Shown one piece after another: positions 48,806 through 59,326 of a stretch of 64,000 bases of DNA. The stretch lies in NCBI GenBank assembly GCA_020002185.1, contig CM034541.1, positions 46,759,793-46,823,792 on the forward strand. Direction: 5' to 3'. The position numbers were made by a program, and so were the translations under genes. Under the pieces are notes generated by a model that worked only from the letters and a program-made list of their open reading frames with translations, made no database searches and was not told where the DNA came from. The stretch's first letter is position 1. Every line of letters starts with the position of its first letter. This DNA comes from Paraescarpia echinospica. Taxonomy: Eukaryota > Annelida > Polychaeta > Sabellida > Siboglinidae.

Positions 48806-49527
48806 TTCTGATAGTGACATATTCTTCATCCTGCTCCAGCACTCGCACTCCATCAGCCTCACCATCTATCTCGACACCGGCATTGGCAAGCACCGCCAGA
48901 TCGTCGTGACGGAGCTGGCCAAGTCACTGGAGCACAAGTACTGCTCGGGTTGTACGTGTTCTCAGGCGAGGACTGCACAAGCTCCTTCAAAGGCAAAGGC
49001 AAGGTGGCGCCCCTGATGAAGCTCCAGAAGAACCCCAAGTATCACAACGTTTTCAAGCAACTAGTGATGACTGGACAGTGAAGGCGGAGGTGATGGCAGA
49101 AGTGAAGGCCTTCATTTGCCTCATGTACGGTCAGGCTCGCGAGACATCAGTGAATGCTGTGCGAGGCAAGATGCTCATAAAGATGGTGGGAGAAAATGAG
49201 AAGCTCCAAGTCCAAGGTTGACCTGGCTCTCCTCCCACCCTGCAAGAATAATCTAATTCCCCATGTTGTCCGGGTCAACTACCGACTAGCCAACTACAAG
49301 CGTGCCAACCAGCCTCGCGTCTGGCAACCCAAGCCCTATACAAATGGACAGGGATGTGTGAAGACTGAGGAGGGTGTACTGGAGTCAGTGTTGTCGTGTG
49401 GACGGCCATCTTGCCTCCCTCACTCATCGACTTGCTTGAGAAAGCTGCTGAGGAGGAAGAGGGAGAAGAGGAAGATGATCAGGAGATTGACTATGATGAG
49501 CTGCTTCTTGGCGATGATGATGATTAG
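48790..49527 (+). pseudogene. Unrecognised protein gene, intronless and frameshifted
   Basis: Locally GC-rich, codon-like sequence in an AT-rich setting. In order, on the + strand but in changing frames: DSDIFFILLQHSHSISLTIY, KHRQIVVTELAKSLEHKYCS, YVFSGEDCTSSFKGKGKVAP, LQKNPKYHNVFKQL, DDWTVKAEV, FICLMYGQARETSVNAVRGK, SKSKVDLALLPPC, YRLANYKRANQPRVWQPKPY, LPPSLIDLLEKAAEEEE, and an acidic tail DYDELLLGDDDD ending at TAG 49525-49527. At least four frameshifts separate the pieces, so no product is made. The blocks read like a conserved uncharacterised invertebrate family, possibly associated with mobile elements, but I cannot name it. It begins exactly where the large-repeat segment (…aaagatgcatg) stops. 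No introns are visible, so a processed copy is possible. Confidence 0.5.
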
Positions 49528-50044
49528 TGTGTAGTTTCGAGGGTAAGTTTCGAGTAGCTTGTACTTGAGTAGACGTAGATACAGTCCGTAGTGGGTACAT
49601 TTCATGTAGTTTCCTTTCTTCTTGGACTCATAATTAGCCCATTTTCTGCATAGTAGTAGGCATATAATGTTGCCTAGTAGGCATATAATGTTGAGTCATT
49701 GCTTATGCGCAATCACCTATCCTTAACTTAGTATCTGACTCGATTTCAGGCATGACAATATTTTATTAAGTGCATTTTGAAGCAATAACTCTGTCAGAAT
49801 CGTCACAGTAATCTCAAGCGATTCCTCATGCCACATTTATATGAAAAAGCGGGTTCATTTGTCTTTGTACGATGAATGGTTCAAAAGTTATGTGCATCCT
49901 TGATTTTACCAGTCGCGCGTAACAAAATCCAAGATGGCTGCCAAACGGACCCCTTCGGACATTATTTCGAAATGTGAACTTCTAAATCTGTTTACTAGAC
50001 ACCTTCAGGGTTGCAAAAAAGTTAATTTAATTTAGAAATCCATT
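49528..50044. other. Unassigned sequence
   Basis: Contains a direct doublet of gtaggcatataatgttg at 49657-49693. Otherwise nothing is recognised. Confidence 0.5.
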
Positions 50045-51440
50045 TAGAGAAAAGAGCCATCCTTATACCAATACCGAAAAAAGGTGACATACCAGAATGC
50101 TCACTCTACGTGATAAGTTTTACATACAAACCAACTATAGCGACTACTGAGGAATTTAAAATATAATATTCCTTTTTTATTAAATTGATATATCTTGGCC
50201 ACTGGAGGAATAAAAAAAAACATACGTGCACGATATTCCAGTCGCACCTATATATATATGTCATTTCTGAGTGGTCTGGTTGAACATTTTACCAAACTTG
50301 CACACAAATGGCTGAAAGAAAGCATAACTTCCATAACGTTGAGACGTAACTATGTTACAGTTTTGTGTTTTAGCATTTATAAATATATTTCAGTGTATAC
50401 ATCACAGCAGTTTGTGGTGTAGCACAGTCGGCATACATCGTTTCCTAATTATAATAACAGATGTACGCGAGCGTGAGTGCGTGAGTTTGAGAATGCTAGT
50501 AAGACCTTTGTAAAAAAATCTAACCGCATGTTTGTAGTTCTTGTGAAAATCATCAGAATGAGCTGTTCCTGCTGGTCTAACTTGCAAGTGTTCCACATTG
50601 TGTACTTCACTTTCTGTCTCTCACTTTCTAACCTCCCTCTTTTTTCTCTATCTCCCAATCTCCAATTACCCTTTCCCCTGTCTCTCTCACTCCCTCCCTC
50701 GCTCCCTCCCTCGCTCCCTCCCTCCCTCCCTCCCTTCCTCATACCCTGCTTGTCCCCCTCCATCCCTCCCTTCCCCTCCCTCCCTCACTATATCCCTCAT
50801 CAGCCATGCGAGCAAACTTATGCAAAATATCATAATGAAGAGAATCACAACAAAACTAGAATGTGAAGTCAACAGAAAACAAGCTGATTTCCGGACTGGA
50901 AGAGGAACAACAGATCACATTTTCAACCTGAAGATATTAATTAAAAATGCAAAGAATTCAACCATGACCTTAGGATCTGTTTCATAGATTATTCAAAAGC
51001 TTTTGATAATGTTAGTCATCAACTACTCTAGAAAACCTTGATACACATGGGATTTGACCAGAAAATTACATCACTTATCCAAAATTGATATGTTGGACAA
51101 CAGTCTGCAGTGAGATTAGAGTGTGGTACAACAGACTGGTTCCCAGTCGGCAAGGGAGTGAGACGGGGGTTAATTTTGTCCCCCCCCACCTATCCAGTCT
51201 ATACACAGAGAACATCACGAGAGAGGTCGAGGCTGGCACGACAAGCAAGTATTCTAATGGACTGAAAGTGAATGGACAGGAGATATATGAATTGAGATAT
51301 GCCGATGACACGGCGTTAATATTCGATACAAAAGAAGGATTGGATAAACTAATAACTACTGTTAAAAAACACATATAGATGAAAAGATTGAAACTAAACG
51401 TAAAGAAGACTAAGATTATGGATGTGAAGGGATGTCGAAT
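50045..51440 (+). mobile_element. RTE-like LINE, second copy, truncated and interrupted
   Basis: Same family as 31380-34880, opposite strand. 50045-50104 encodes KRAILIPIPKKGDIPECS. After a foreign stretch of about 680 bp, 50787 resumes with SLISHASK and continues through TTKLECEVNRKQADFRTGRG, DYSKAFDNVSHQLL-type sequence with a stop, then YELRYADDTALIFDTKEGLD near 51280-51345, ending near 51440. The active site Asp-Asp is kept here, but frameshifts and stops (for example after TMTLGSVS) inactivate it. Both element ends are missing. Confidence 0.8.
50105..50786. mobile_element. Insertion derived from the large repeat, inside the RTE copy
   Basis: Matches 45495-46190 of copy C from acgtgataagtttt to the CCCT-type microsatellite. 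Against the intact LINE sequence, nine bases (aaccacagg) are missing at the insertion point, and tcact occurs at both edges. The LINE therefore predates the insertion. There is no clean target duplication, so a repair-type or templated insertion is as likely as transposition. Confidence 0.7.
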
Positions 51441-52215
51441 ACATTAGAAATGCAACCGTGTGCTTCTGACGCATATATTAAAAACCTCGAGTACATTGTG
51501 AAATGTGTTCTGCGAAATATGCTACATAAATAAAAGGCATTATATCTCAAAGAAATACAAATGTTTGAAACTAGGGAATTTACACGCACATAACAATAAG
51601 ATAGTGGCGATTTAAAGAAACAACCGGCGTGTGTCGCTCTATGTGATTTTTCTTAGTCATTGACTTATGTTAGGATATATTTAAAAAATAGTTGTCTTAG
51701 TTTAATTTACACGAACTCCGCGCACTTACATGAAAACACGCTTTGTACATTGCAGTAGCAAAATATATAAAAACAATATAAGTTGAGCCTAAATGTTTCA
51801 TGGAAAATTGGTGGAGGTGTCTATGCCATCTCAGCGTCTGTATTTGCACCAGTAATTTTAAAGGGAAACAAAAGGCAATGGTGTGGGCCTACACGTGAAA
51901 GAGTTAATGCAATCTAACTATTTGTAAGTACAATTGACAATATCACAGTTTTGGTTTACCCATCATTTATTTTCAAAGTGGAAGAATCTAGTGAACTCTC
52001 ACAGTTCCCGGCAGCTGACATATTGAGACACTCACCCAAAGTTTGACCGTTACGCTCCTAGATCTTCCTTGACAATGACACTGTCGTAAGGCATCGAGTG
52101 CCCCTGTTTCCGTGACATGTATAATGAATATGCCAGCTCCTGTGATTGTTCATTTTATTCATTAGGATTCATAGTTACACTTATAACAACTGTTATAATG
52201 TCAAACAATGCATCA
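51440..52215 (-). repeat. Inverted partial copy of 27190-28345
   Basis: Reverse-complement match: gttacacttataacaactgt (52172) with 27215-27235, agttcccggcagctgacata (52003) with 27390, acgaactccgcgcacttaca (51711) with 27690, and caaatgtttgaaac (51558) with 28225. The first-exon region 27770-28150 is absent. Confidence 0.75.
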
Positions 52216-52729
52216 CGAGGACGTAACTTTTTTAATAGTTACAACGCATCAAAAAATTCGACGACGCAAGTTAGAGTAATATTCTCCGTTAGGCGACTGG
52301 TGAGTTGGGAAGAGTAGGCATTGGAGACGTCAAGCTTTCTTTCACAATGACGCTGGCCGTACAACTGAAGAGATTACTTTTGTTTCCCTTTAACATATTT
52401 GCATGGCCCTGTATTAACAATTGTTGAAGCGAGACAGTATTTATAACAAGTACTGATTGAATATGCAGATGTATCAGGTTCTTTATGCATGTTATAGTTG
52501 TATTAAATTTTTTTAACGATTTAACACGTGTTAGTATTCTTCACTTTTGTTAATGGATGCATTACCTGCCCAGCACCATATGTTTTTAACGATAAACACA
52601 CTGGAATTAACAACAGTGAAACACACGGCATATTGCCTCCATTGCTGCGGTCATCTTTGACATTTAAATCCCCAAACAACTGACAACGGATATATAAATA
52701 CCGTCTCCAGTGTGGCGCAGTGCGGTCCC
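52216..52729. other. Unassigned AT-rich sequence
   Basis: No exon, RNA gene or family repeat is recognised. Confidence 0.5.
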
Positions 52730-53414
52730 TTGGCGAACGGTTTCACACTTTCCATTATTTATGGCATTCTGACATGAACGAAATATCTTTTTATCAGTAG
52801 GTTGCACCTAATATCTTACGGTAGGCCTAATTGGTACTACAAACGCATTTACGAGACAACTGTTTTGTTGCGGTGCACGAGTGGGTCGAAGGTAGTAATA
52901 TATACCTAATTGTCCAAGAGACGTTACTGAACTGCTGGATTTCAGGCAAAAAGAGTACCCCGACCCTTCTTCGAGACAGCACACCGCTAAAGGTCCAACG
53001 AAAAATCTCCAACGCCACCCTCCCCCCGTCTTCCGATGTCAAGATCCGAGACAGCGCGAGGATAAACCGCGATATGGGAAACGTGCTGAACAGCTGATGA
53101 ATCTCACGGAATTAAAACAAAGTTGGCAAGTACAGTAACACATCAATGCAATTTCAACGAAAATATCCTGGTCACCCTTTGTAGTCAGCAGTGATATTTA
53201 CTTCTATAAACGATAACCACGTCTTCACCTAGAAACAACCATAATCAAGTCACAAAATGTTGCTAGACATTGCTCTCAGAAAATAGACATATATTATTAA
53301 GACAATACCTAAATTTTGTCTTGTGGCACAAAAGAACATCAATGTCAAGGAACTAGCATCCTTTGGTTGCAAAATGCCTTTTCGCGTTCTTTCATATATG
53401 AAGACCCAAAAATG
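52730..53414 (-). repeat. Inverted copy of 46860-47540, cut by gap
   Basis: Continuous reverse-complement similarity up to the N run. The partner continues upstream, so the duplication probably extends into the gap. Confidence 0.75.
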
Positions 53415-54414
53415 NNNNNNNNNNNNNNNNNNNNNNNNNNNNNNNNNNNNNNNNNNNNNNNNNNNNNNNNNNNNNNNNNNNNNNNNNNNNNNNNNNNNNN
53501 NNNNNNNNNNNNNNNNNNNNNNNNNNNNNNNNNNNNNNNNNNNNNNNNNNNNNNNNNNNNNNNNNNNNNNNNNNNNNNNNNNNNNNNNNNNNNNNNNNNN
53601 NNNNNNNNNNNNNNNNNNNNNNNNNNNNNNNNNNNNNNNNNNNNNNNNNNNNNNNNNNNNNNNNNNNNNNNNNNNNNNNNNNNNNNNNNNNNNNNNNNNN
53701 NNNNNNNNNNNNNNNNNNNNNNNNNNNNNNNNNNNNNNNNNNNNNNNNNNNNNNNNNNNNNNNNNNNNNNNNNNNNNNNNNNNNNNNNNNNNNNNNNNNN
53801 NNNNNNNNNNNNNNNNNNNNNNNNNNNNNNNNNNNNNNNNNNNNNNNNNNNNNNNNNNNNNNNNNNNNNNNNNNNNNNNNNNNNNNNNNNNNNNNNNNNN
53901 NNNNNNNNNNNNNNNNNNNNNNNNNNNNNNNNNNNNNNNNNNNNNNNNNNNNNNNNNNNNNNNNNNNNNNNNNNNNNNNNNNNNNNNNNNNNNNNNNNNN
54001 NNNNNNNNNNNNNNNNNNNNNNNNNNNNNNNNNNNNNNNNNNNNNNNNNNNNNNNNNNNNNNNNNNNNNNNNNNNNNNNNNNNNNNNNNNNNNNNNNNNN
54101 NNNNNNNNNNNNNNNNNNNNNNNNNNNNNNNNNNNNNNNNNNNNNNNNNNNNNNNNNNNNNNNNNNNNNNNNNNNNNNNNNNNNNNNNNNNNNNNNNNNN
54201 NNNNNNNNNNNNNNNNNNNNNNNNNNNNNNNNNNNNNNNNNNNNNNNNNNNNNNNNNNNNNNNNNNNNNNNNNNNNNNNNNNNNNNNNNNNNNNNNNNNN
54301 NNNNNNNNNNNNNNNNNNNNNNNNNNNNNNNNNNNNNNNNNNNNNNNNNNNNNNNNNNNNNNNNNNNNNNNNNNNNNNNNNNNNNNNNNNNNNNNNNNNN
54401 NNNNNNNNNNNNNN
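53415..54414. other. Assembly gap (1000 N)
   Basis: Placeholder-length gap. The 326-bp array begins at its right edge in mid-unit, so the gap probably hides more units. Frames across it are meaningless. Confidence 0.99.
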
Positions 54415-55224
54415 ATCTTAGTAATATGTGTAGCTTGATATCAGTCTAACCTTCGTGAAGATGTGTAACATGCAGGACATAAATTTGGGGTAAGACCACA
54501 TTACTGATCCGTCCGCGCAAAGAGTGCACTTGAAAATACCGTTTTGTTGTGATATGCGTGAATTTTGTTCGATCACTTTGTGATGGGACACGTTTGTTTC
54601 GAGAATACTGAATGTACTACTGCATTAGACAAGATAAAACATCAAATGGGAATGAGTTTTCACACCTATAACTTACGTACTATTTTCTTGTAACTTACGT
54701 GACGGAGATGAAAGGGTAACAAACATTCCCCTTTGCGGTTAATCTAGTAATATGTGTAGCTTGATATCAGTCTAGCCTTCGTGAAGATTTGTAACATGCA
54801 GGACATCAATTTGGGGTAAGACCACATTACTGATCCGTCCGCGTAAAGAGTGCACTTGAAAATACCGTTTTGGTGTGATATGCGTGAATTTTTTTCGATC
54901 ACTTTCTGATGGGACACGTTTGTTTCGAGAATACTGAATGTACTACTGCATTAGACAAGATAAAACATCAAATGGGAATGAGTTTTCACACCTATAACTT
55001 ACGTACTATTTTCTTGTAACTTACGTGACGGAGATGAAAGGGTAACATACATTCCCCTTTGCGGTTAATCTAGTAATATGTGTAGCTTGATATCAGTCTA
55101 ACCTTCGTGAAGATTTGTAACATGCAGGACATCAATTTGGGGTAAGACCACATTACTGCTCCGTCCGCGCAAAGAGTGCACTTGAAAATACCGTTTTGGT
55201 GTGATATGCGTGAATTTTTTTTGT
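54415..55224. repeat. 326-bp tandem repeat, about 2.5 copies
   Basis: tagtaatatgtgtagcttga occurs at 54419, 54745 and 55071, exactly 326 apart. Units differ by few bases. The third unit is cut near 55224 (gaatttttttttgtgatggg), about 27 bp before the first EGF exon's acceptor. Confidence 0.92.
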
Positions 55225-55251
55225 GATGGGGCCATGATTATTTGTCTATAG

Positions 55252-55374
55252 ACGAGAACGAATGCAACCACCATAATGGCGCATGCAGTCACTTCTGCCT
55301 GAACACAGGAGGAAGCTACACTTGCTCCTGTAGAACGGGGTTTCAACTAGCAAACGACAGAAGGTCATGCAACG
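55252..55374 (+). CDS. Calcium-binding EGF-like exon 1
   Basis: Acceptor tttgtctatag ends at 55251, donor GTAAAT starts at 55375; 123 nt, phase 1 on both sides. The peptide is (D)ENECNHHNGACSHFC, then LNTGGSYTCSCRTGFQLAN and RRSC. All six cysteines are present, and the D-x-N-E-C start with the Asn/aromatic pair (LNTGGSY) is the calcium-binding signature. It is an extracellular repeat module. Symmetric phase lets such exons be duplicated or skipped without frame loss. The parent gene extends in both directions beyond what is visible. Confidence 0.88.
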
Positions 55375-56107
55375 GTAAATTAATACTAAAGCATGACCAT
55401 CTATTGCAGCACTTACGCATACCAGTCATTCTAAATTAACTGATGTCATACCGGCATAACGCACATGGAAAGGGTATTGTGAAGTCAAGGGAACGTTCCA
55501 AAACTTACATAAAACATTATACAACAGTCTGGAGTCTTAATGGAGTGTGTACACTCAACACCCGCTAACATGGGAGTTGTGATGGTGCTGAGTTCATTGC
55601 ATTGGGTGAAATAACACCAATGGATAATCCTTTATGATGTTATAATGAAACAAACTAAAGTTGACATACCATGTAAAAGATAATTTGCTTTTAATGCAAA
55701 ATGACTGCTTTGTATATTGAAATGGACAATAACAAGAACATTTATGTTTGTTCTATACATTGAAATGTGTTAAACATAACTTACAGAGCAGTTGTTCGCA
55801 ATGCGATACTTGATCTGCTCCGTTGAACCGTATCGTCTTCCAGATATTAGCGTGCAATTCAACATATTATAGTGGACTGTAACTTTTTAGAAAGTACTTG
55901 TACAAACTGCCTTGAAATGTACCGTGTGCTCTTCTTTTAATATAAATGGTTTTCTTTTTGATGTTGTTTGCCGCTTTCCCGTTTGGTTATAATGATCAGT
56001 TTATCCATGTTTATCAGCAATTATCACTGGTAGTCAATGATTCCTCAATAATCCAAACATTGCCTTATGCTTGATATCATTTGTATATAATGTGGCGTTT
56101 CTTTCAG

Positions 56108-56233
56108 ACATCAACGAGTGTGGAACAAACAATGGCGGCTGTCCACAAAAATGCATTAACTCTGAAGGAAGTTCTACCTGTGGGTGTAACCAGGGCTACC
56201 AGCTAGACAGTACTGGCCGTCATGCATGCATTG
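56108..56233 (+). CDS. Calcium-binding EGF-like exon 2
   Basis: Acceptor gcgtttctttcag ends at 56107, donor GTTAGT at 56234; 126 nt, phase 1-1. DINECGTNNGGCPQKC, then INSEGSSTCGCNQGYQLD and RHACIG, with six cysteines and the calcium-binding N-terminus. The usual aromatic after GS is Ser here (GSSTC). Its last 26 bases, the donor and 37 intron bases are duplicated in tandem directly downstream (56271-56332). Confidence 0.88.
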
Positions 56234-56332
56234 GTTAGTATATCATGCAAAGTCATTTAACAGCAGAGTCCAGTACTGGCCGTCATGCATGCATTGGTTA
56301 GTATATCATGCAAAGTCATTTAACAGCAGAGA
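56208..56332 (+). repeat. 63-bp tandem duplication of exon end plus splice donor
   Basis: Two copies of cagtactggccgtcatgcat ... cattggttagtatatcatgc, starting at 56208 and 56271, almost identical. The second copy repeats the attg|gttagt donor. Confidence 0.95.
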
Positions 56333-56552
56333 CAGTTTTTATTCTTCTGTTTCAAGCTTTATCAGGAAATCGAGTTTTAATCAATAACATCCGAAGGCAT
56401 CTGGGTTGTTTTCACCAGAACTAGGTTCAAATTTTTCGATTGTTTATCATAACATTATGATAAGTTATTGTATTACAAAACCAATAAAACTACGTATATT
56501 TATTTCACTATGAAATCGTTGTAGATCTTACGCAAATTATTATTATTCACAG

Positions 56553-56675
56553 ATGTGAACGAATGCAACCAGAATAATGCCGGATGTAGCCACTTCTGTC
56601 ATAACTCGGACGGAGGGTTTACTTGCTCCTGCAGGACTGGCTTTCAAATGGGTAGCGACGCAAACACTTGCATAG
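56553..56675 (+). CDS. Calcium-binding EGF-like exon 3
   Basis: Acceptor attattattcacag ends at 56552, donor GTACGA at 56676; 123 nt, phase 1-1. DVNECNQNNAGCSHFC, then HNSDGGFTCSCRTGFQMGS and NTCIG. Six cysteines and calcium-binding residues are present. Closest in wording to exon 1 (AGCSHFC, TCSCRTGFQ), while exons 2 and 4 resemble each other, so the array looks like a two-domain unit that was duplicated. Confidence 0.88.
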
Positions 56676-56685
56676 GTACGAAATA

Positions 56686-56772
56686 ACGCACGCACGCACG
56701 TACGTACGTACGTACGTACGCACGCACGCACACACACACATAAACAGACGCACACACACACACACACACACA
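56686..56772. repeat. (ACGC)/(ACGT)/(AC) microsatellite in intron
   Basis: cgcacgcacgtacgtacgta followed by acacac runs, starting 11 bases after the exon 3 donor. Confidence 0.93.
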
Positions 56773-56999
56773 AGCAATACATATCGCTGATTTTTTTGCC
56801 ACGGTATAATTTGCTAATGATTCATTTAAATATAATTGTTATCACATATGTTTCCTATATTATGGTATTTATTGCATACAATTTATTCTATCTATATTAT
56901 TAAACATAACTATAATTGACTAAATTTAACCAGTGCTCTACGTGTATGCATTTTGAACATTATGTATACTCCGGATATACGCACTTTGCAAATAACAGT

Positions 57000-57056
57000 T
57001 GTTGGTATTATTATTATTAATATTATTATTATTACTATTATTATTAATTTATAATT
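57000..57056. repeat. (ATT)n microsatellite
   Basis: Trinucleotide repeat within the intron between EGF exons 3 and 4. The rest of this intron (56773-57432) is AT-rich and shows no exon. Confidence 0.9.
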
Positions 57057-57432
57057 ATTTGTTGAAGTCATACAATTATACCATGGTGCAACCAAAAATA
57101 GTGTGCTTTACAAGTTGATAAACATGTTCTATTATAATAACTATTATTGGTTGCCACCTTAACCTGTTATTTTAAGTATGCCACTTCTGAAATGTGTCCG
57201 CTTTAGCCTACTACATGCTTGTGGCTGTTGTAATTATATAATTTATAATAATTATTATTCTTAAGCGTTGCACTACGCAAAAATATAATCTTGAATCTCG
57301 TGATACTACCGTGATATATAATTTATATCGTTCGATCTTATCTGGTTTGGCATATTCCCGTTCCCACACCTAATTACACACCGCATCGGAGTGATCCTTA
57401 ATCGTTAACCTTTATTGTGGCTTTTCTTTCAG

Positions 57433-57558
57433 ACATCAACGAGTGTGGGTCTAACAATGGCGGCTGCACTCAGAGATGTGTGAATTCTGAAGGAAGCTAT
57501 ACGTGTGAGTGCAACAACGGCTACCAACTGGACGATGCAGATCGGCACACGTGTACCG
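57433..57558 (+). CDS. Calcium-binding EGF-like exon 4
   Basis: Acceptor ggcttttctttcag ends at 57432, donor GTGAGT at 57559 is near consensus; 126 nt, phase 1-1. [16 protein letters not shown], then [19 protein letters not shown] and RHTCTG: a complete calcium-binding EGF module with six cysteines. Very similar to exon 2 (INECG.NNGGC, NSEGS, GYQLD). Confidence 0.9.
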
Positions 57559-57949
57559 GTGAGTATTCGTTGAGAAGTGGTAATAAGAAAAGTTCATCTT
57601 GAATATTATGCAACGCTCGTCAATGAACGACGACGGATTTAGTTTACCGGAACTTGATTTAATGCATAGTGTAGCACGTTTTAAAAATATGGTTTCGTCC
57701 TTCACAACTTACAATTTCTGCAGCGTATCCATGTCAGACTTGGCTCAGGTGCGTCCACTAAGAACCATCACAACTAAATTAAAGAAGACTCCAAATTCAG
57801 ATAAATTAAAATGGATCCTGTTACTTGCGAGAAATTAATTGGGATGGGGAATTGTATAAATTAATATCACTAACTTATATTTATGTAGAGTTCAAATGTT
57901 GTGTATGTACCATTTCGTATATTTGTAACGTGTATTGTTATGTAAGCAG

Positions 57950-58072
57950 ATGTGAAGGAATGCGAGCGGAATAACGGTGGATGCAGCCAGCTCTGTCTAG
58001 AGGCGGTAGGCAGCTTCAGCTATTACTGTAGGAATGGATACAAACTTGGCCGTGATGGCAAAACGTGCATTG
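57950..58072 (+). CDS. Calcium-binding EGF-like exon 5, lacking one cysteine
   Basis: Acceptor ttgttatgtaagcag ends at 57949, donor GTGAAA at 58073; 123 nt, phase 1-1. DVKECERNNGGCSQLC, then LEAVGSFSYYCRNGYKLGR and KTCIG. The fourth cysteine is replaced: GSFSYYC stands where GSYTCSC is expected, so one of the three disulphides cannot form. Asn of the calcium site (xNxxGS) is also changed to Glu-Ala-Val. The following intron is filled by the CR1-like element within 30 bases, and no further EGF exon is seen downstream. Confidence 0.82.
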
Positions 58073-58121
58073 GTGAAAAATCCTTTACATATATACAAAA
58101 CCGTTTATCCAGTCGTAATGT

Positions 58122-58538
58122 ATGTTATCTTCAGTGTTATGTCTGGCTCCTGGTGGTACAATGTATTGTCATTATGTCGATATGTCGTACCTAACATTTA
58201 TGGTGGGGACAACTGCGATAGTACAGAAGTATAGACAGTTAGTGGGGAAGCTAAAGAAGACGAGAGTTGAACAAGTTATTCTGTCAGGAATTTTGCCAGT
58301 AATGGGAGGAAGGGGGGCAACGTATAGAAACTGCAAGAGGATGGCGATCAACGCACTAGTTGAGCAGATGTGTGAAGAAGAGGGGGTGGGATTCACAGAT
58401 TTATGGGGATACTTTGTTGGGGGGGAAGATATGTACATGAGAGATGGCCTCCATCTTAGTGGAAAGGGGGCAGCAGTTTTATCAGAGAACCTGCTGCGAT
58501 CTGTTGACAGTGGGACAGGTTGCATCTATTTAAACTAG
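58122..58538 (+). pseudogene. SGNH-hydrolase-like ORF of the CR1-like LINE, 5'-truncated
   Basis: Esterase-like domain found upstream of endonuclease-RT in some CR1-type LINEs. Seen: QKYRQLVGKLKKTRVEQVIL, SGILPVMGGRG and the C-terminal catalytic block MRDGLHLSGKGAAVLSENL with the Asp-x-x-His pair, then TAG. The N-terminal GDS (nucleophile Ser) block is missing, so the domain is truncated and the ATG at 58122 is probably not native. Confidence 0.65.
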
Positions 58539-58647
58539 ATTCGAAGGGGGGACTCACAGAAAAGCCTGAAAATGGAGGCATAGTTAAAGACAGCACAAAT
58601 GAATCAGCAAGTAACAGTCTGGAAAACTCTTCTGAAGCTGGATATAA

Positions 58648-59326
58648 ATGTGTTTGTTTAATATATCAGATGCTGAATTGGGACTGACAGGATATGTAAT
58701 GTTTAGAAAAGATAGAATAGGAAGAAAGGGAGGTGGTGTTATTTTATATATTAAAGAATCTATTCAGGCTTATGAAATAAAATTTGAAAAAGAAGCAGAC
58801 TGCGAAGAAGCTGTTTGGTGTAACATAATTACAGGAAACTCAACGTTAACAGTTGGGTTAGTTTATCGAAGTCCAAACATAAGCATAGAAGAGAAAGAAA
58901 AAAAACGCTATAAGGGAAGTAAGCAAACGGGACTGTATTATTATGGGGGATTTTAACCACGGGCATATACAATGGAAATCTCTACAGAATATGGGGAGTG
59001 AGGACCACAAGTTTTTAGTTTTAGTTCAAGATACATTCCTTTCTCAACATGTGCTAGAACCAACCAGGGGTGAGAATGTGTTAGACATAGTTTTGTCCTC
59101 ACAGAATGAATTAGTTGACAATGTCAAGATATGTGAGCCACTGGGGAGTAGCGATCACAACCAGATACACTTTACCATCAAAGTAAAATCAGAAAGGAAT
59201 AGTAAAAAGCAGTATAGGAGAAATTTCCACAAAGGAAGGTATAAGGACATGAGGAAATATTTAGCAAAGATAGACTGGAATAACACACTGAAAATAAGAC
59301 GGCAACAGAATGCTGGAATATATTAA
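58648..59326 (+). pseudogene. CR1-like endonuclease, internally deleted and frameshifted
   Basis: It starts mid-domain with DAELGLTGYVMFRKDRIGRK, GGGVILYIKES and TLTVGLVYRSPN. After a frameshift near 58940 come MGDFNHGHIQW, LEPTRGENVLDIVLSSQNEL and GSSDHNQIHF. Late catalytic residues (GDFN, SDH) remain, but the N-terminal part with the ETW block is deleted between the esterase stop and 58648. Confidence 0.75.
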
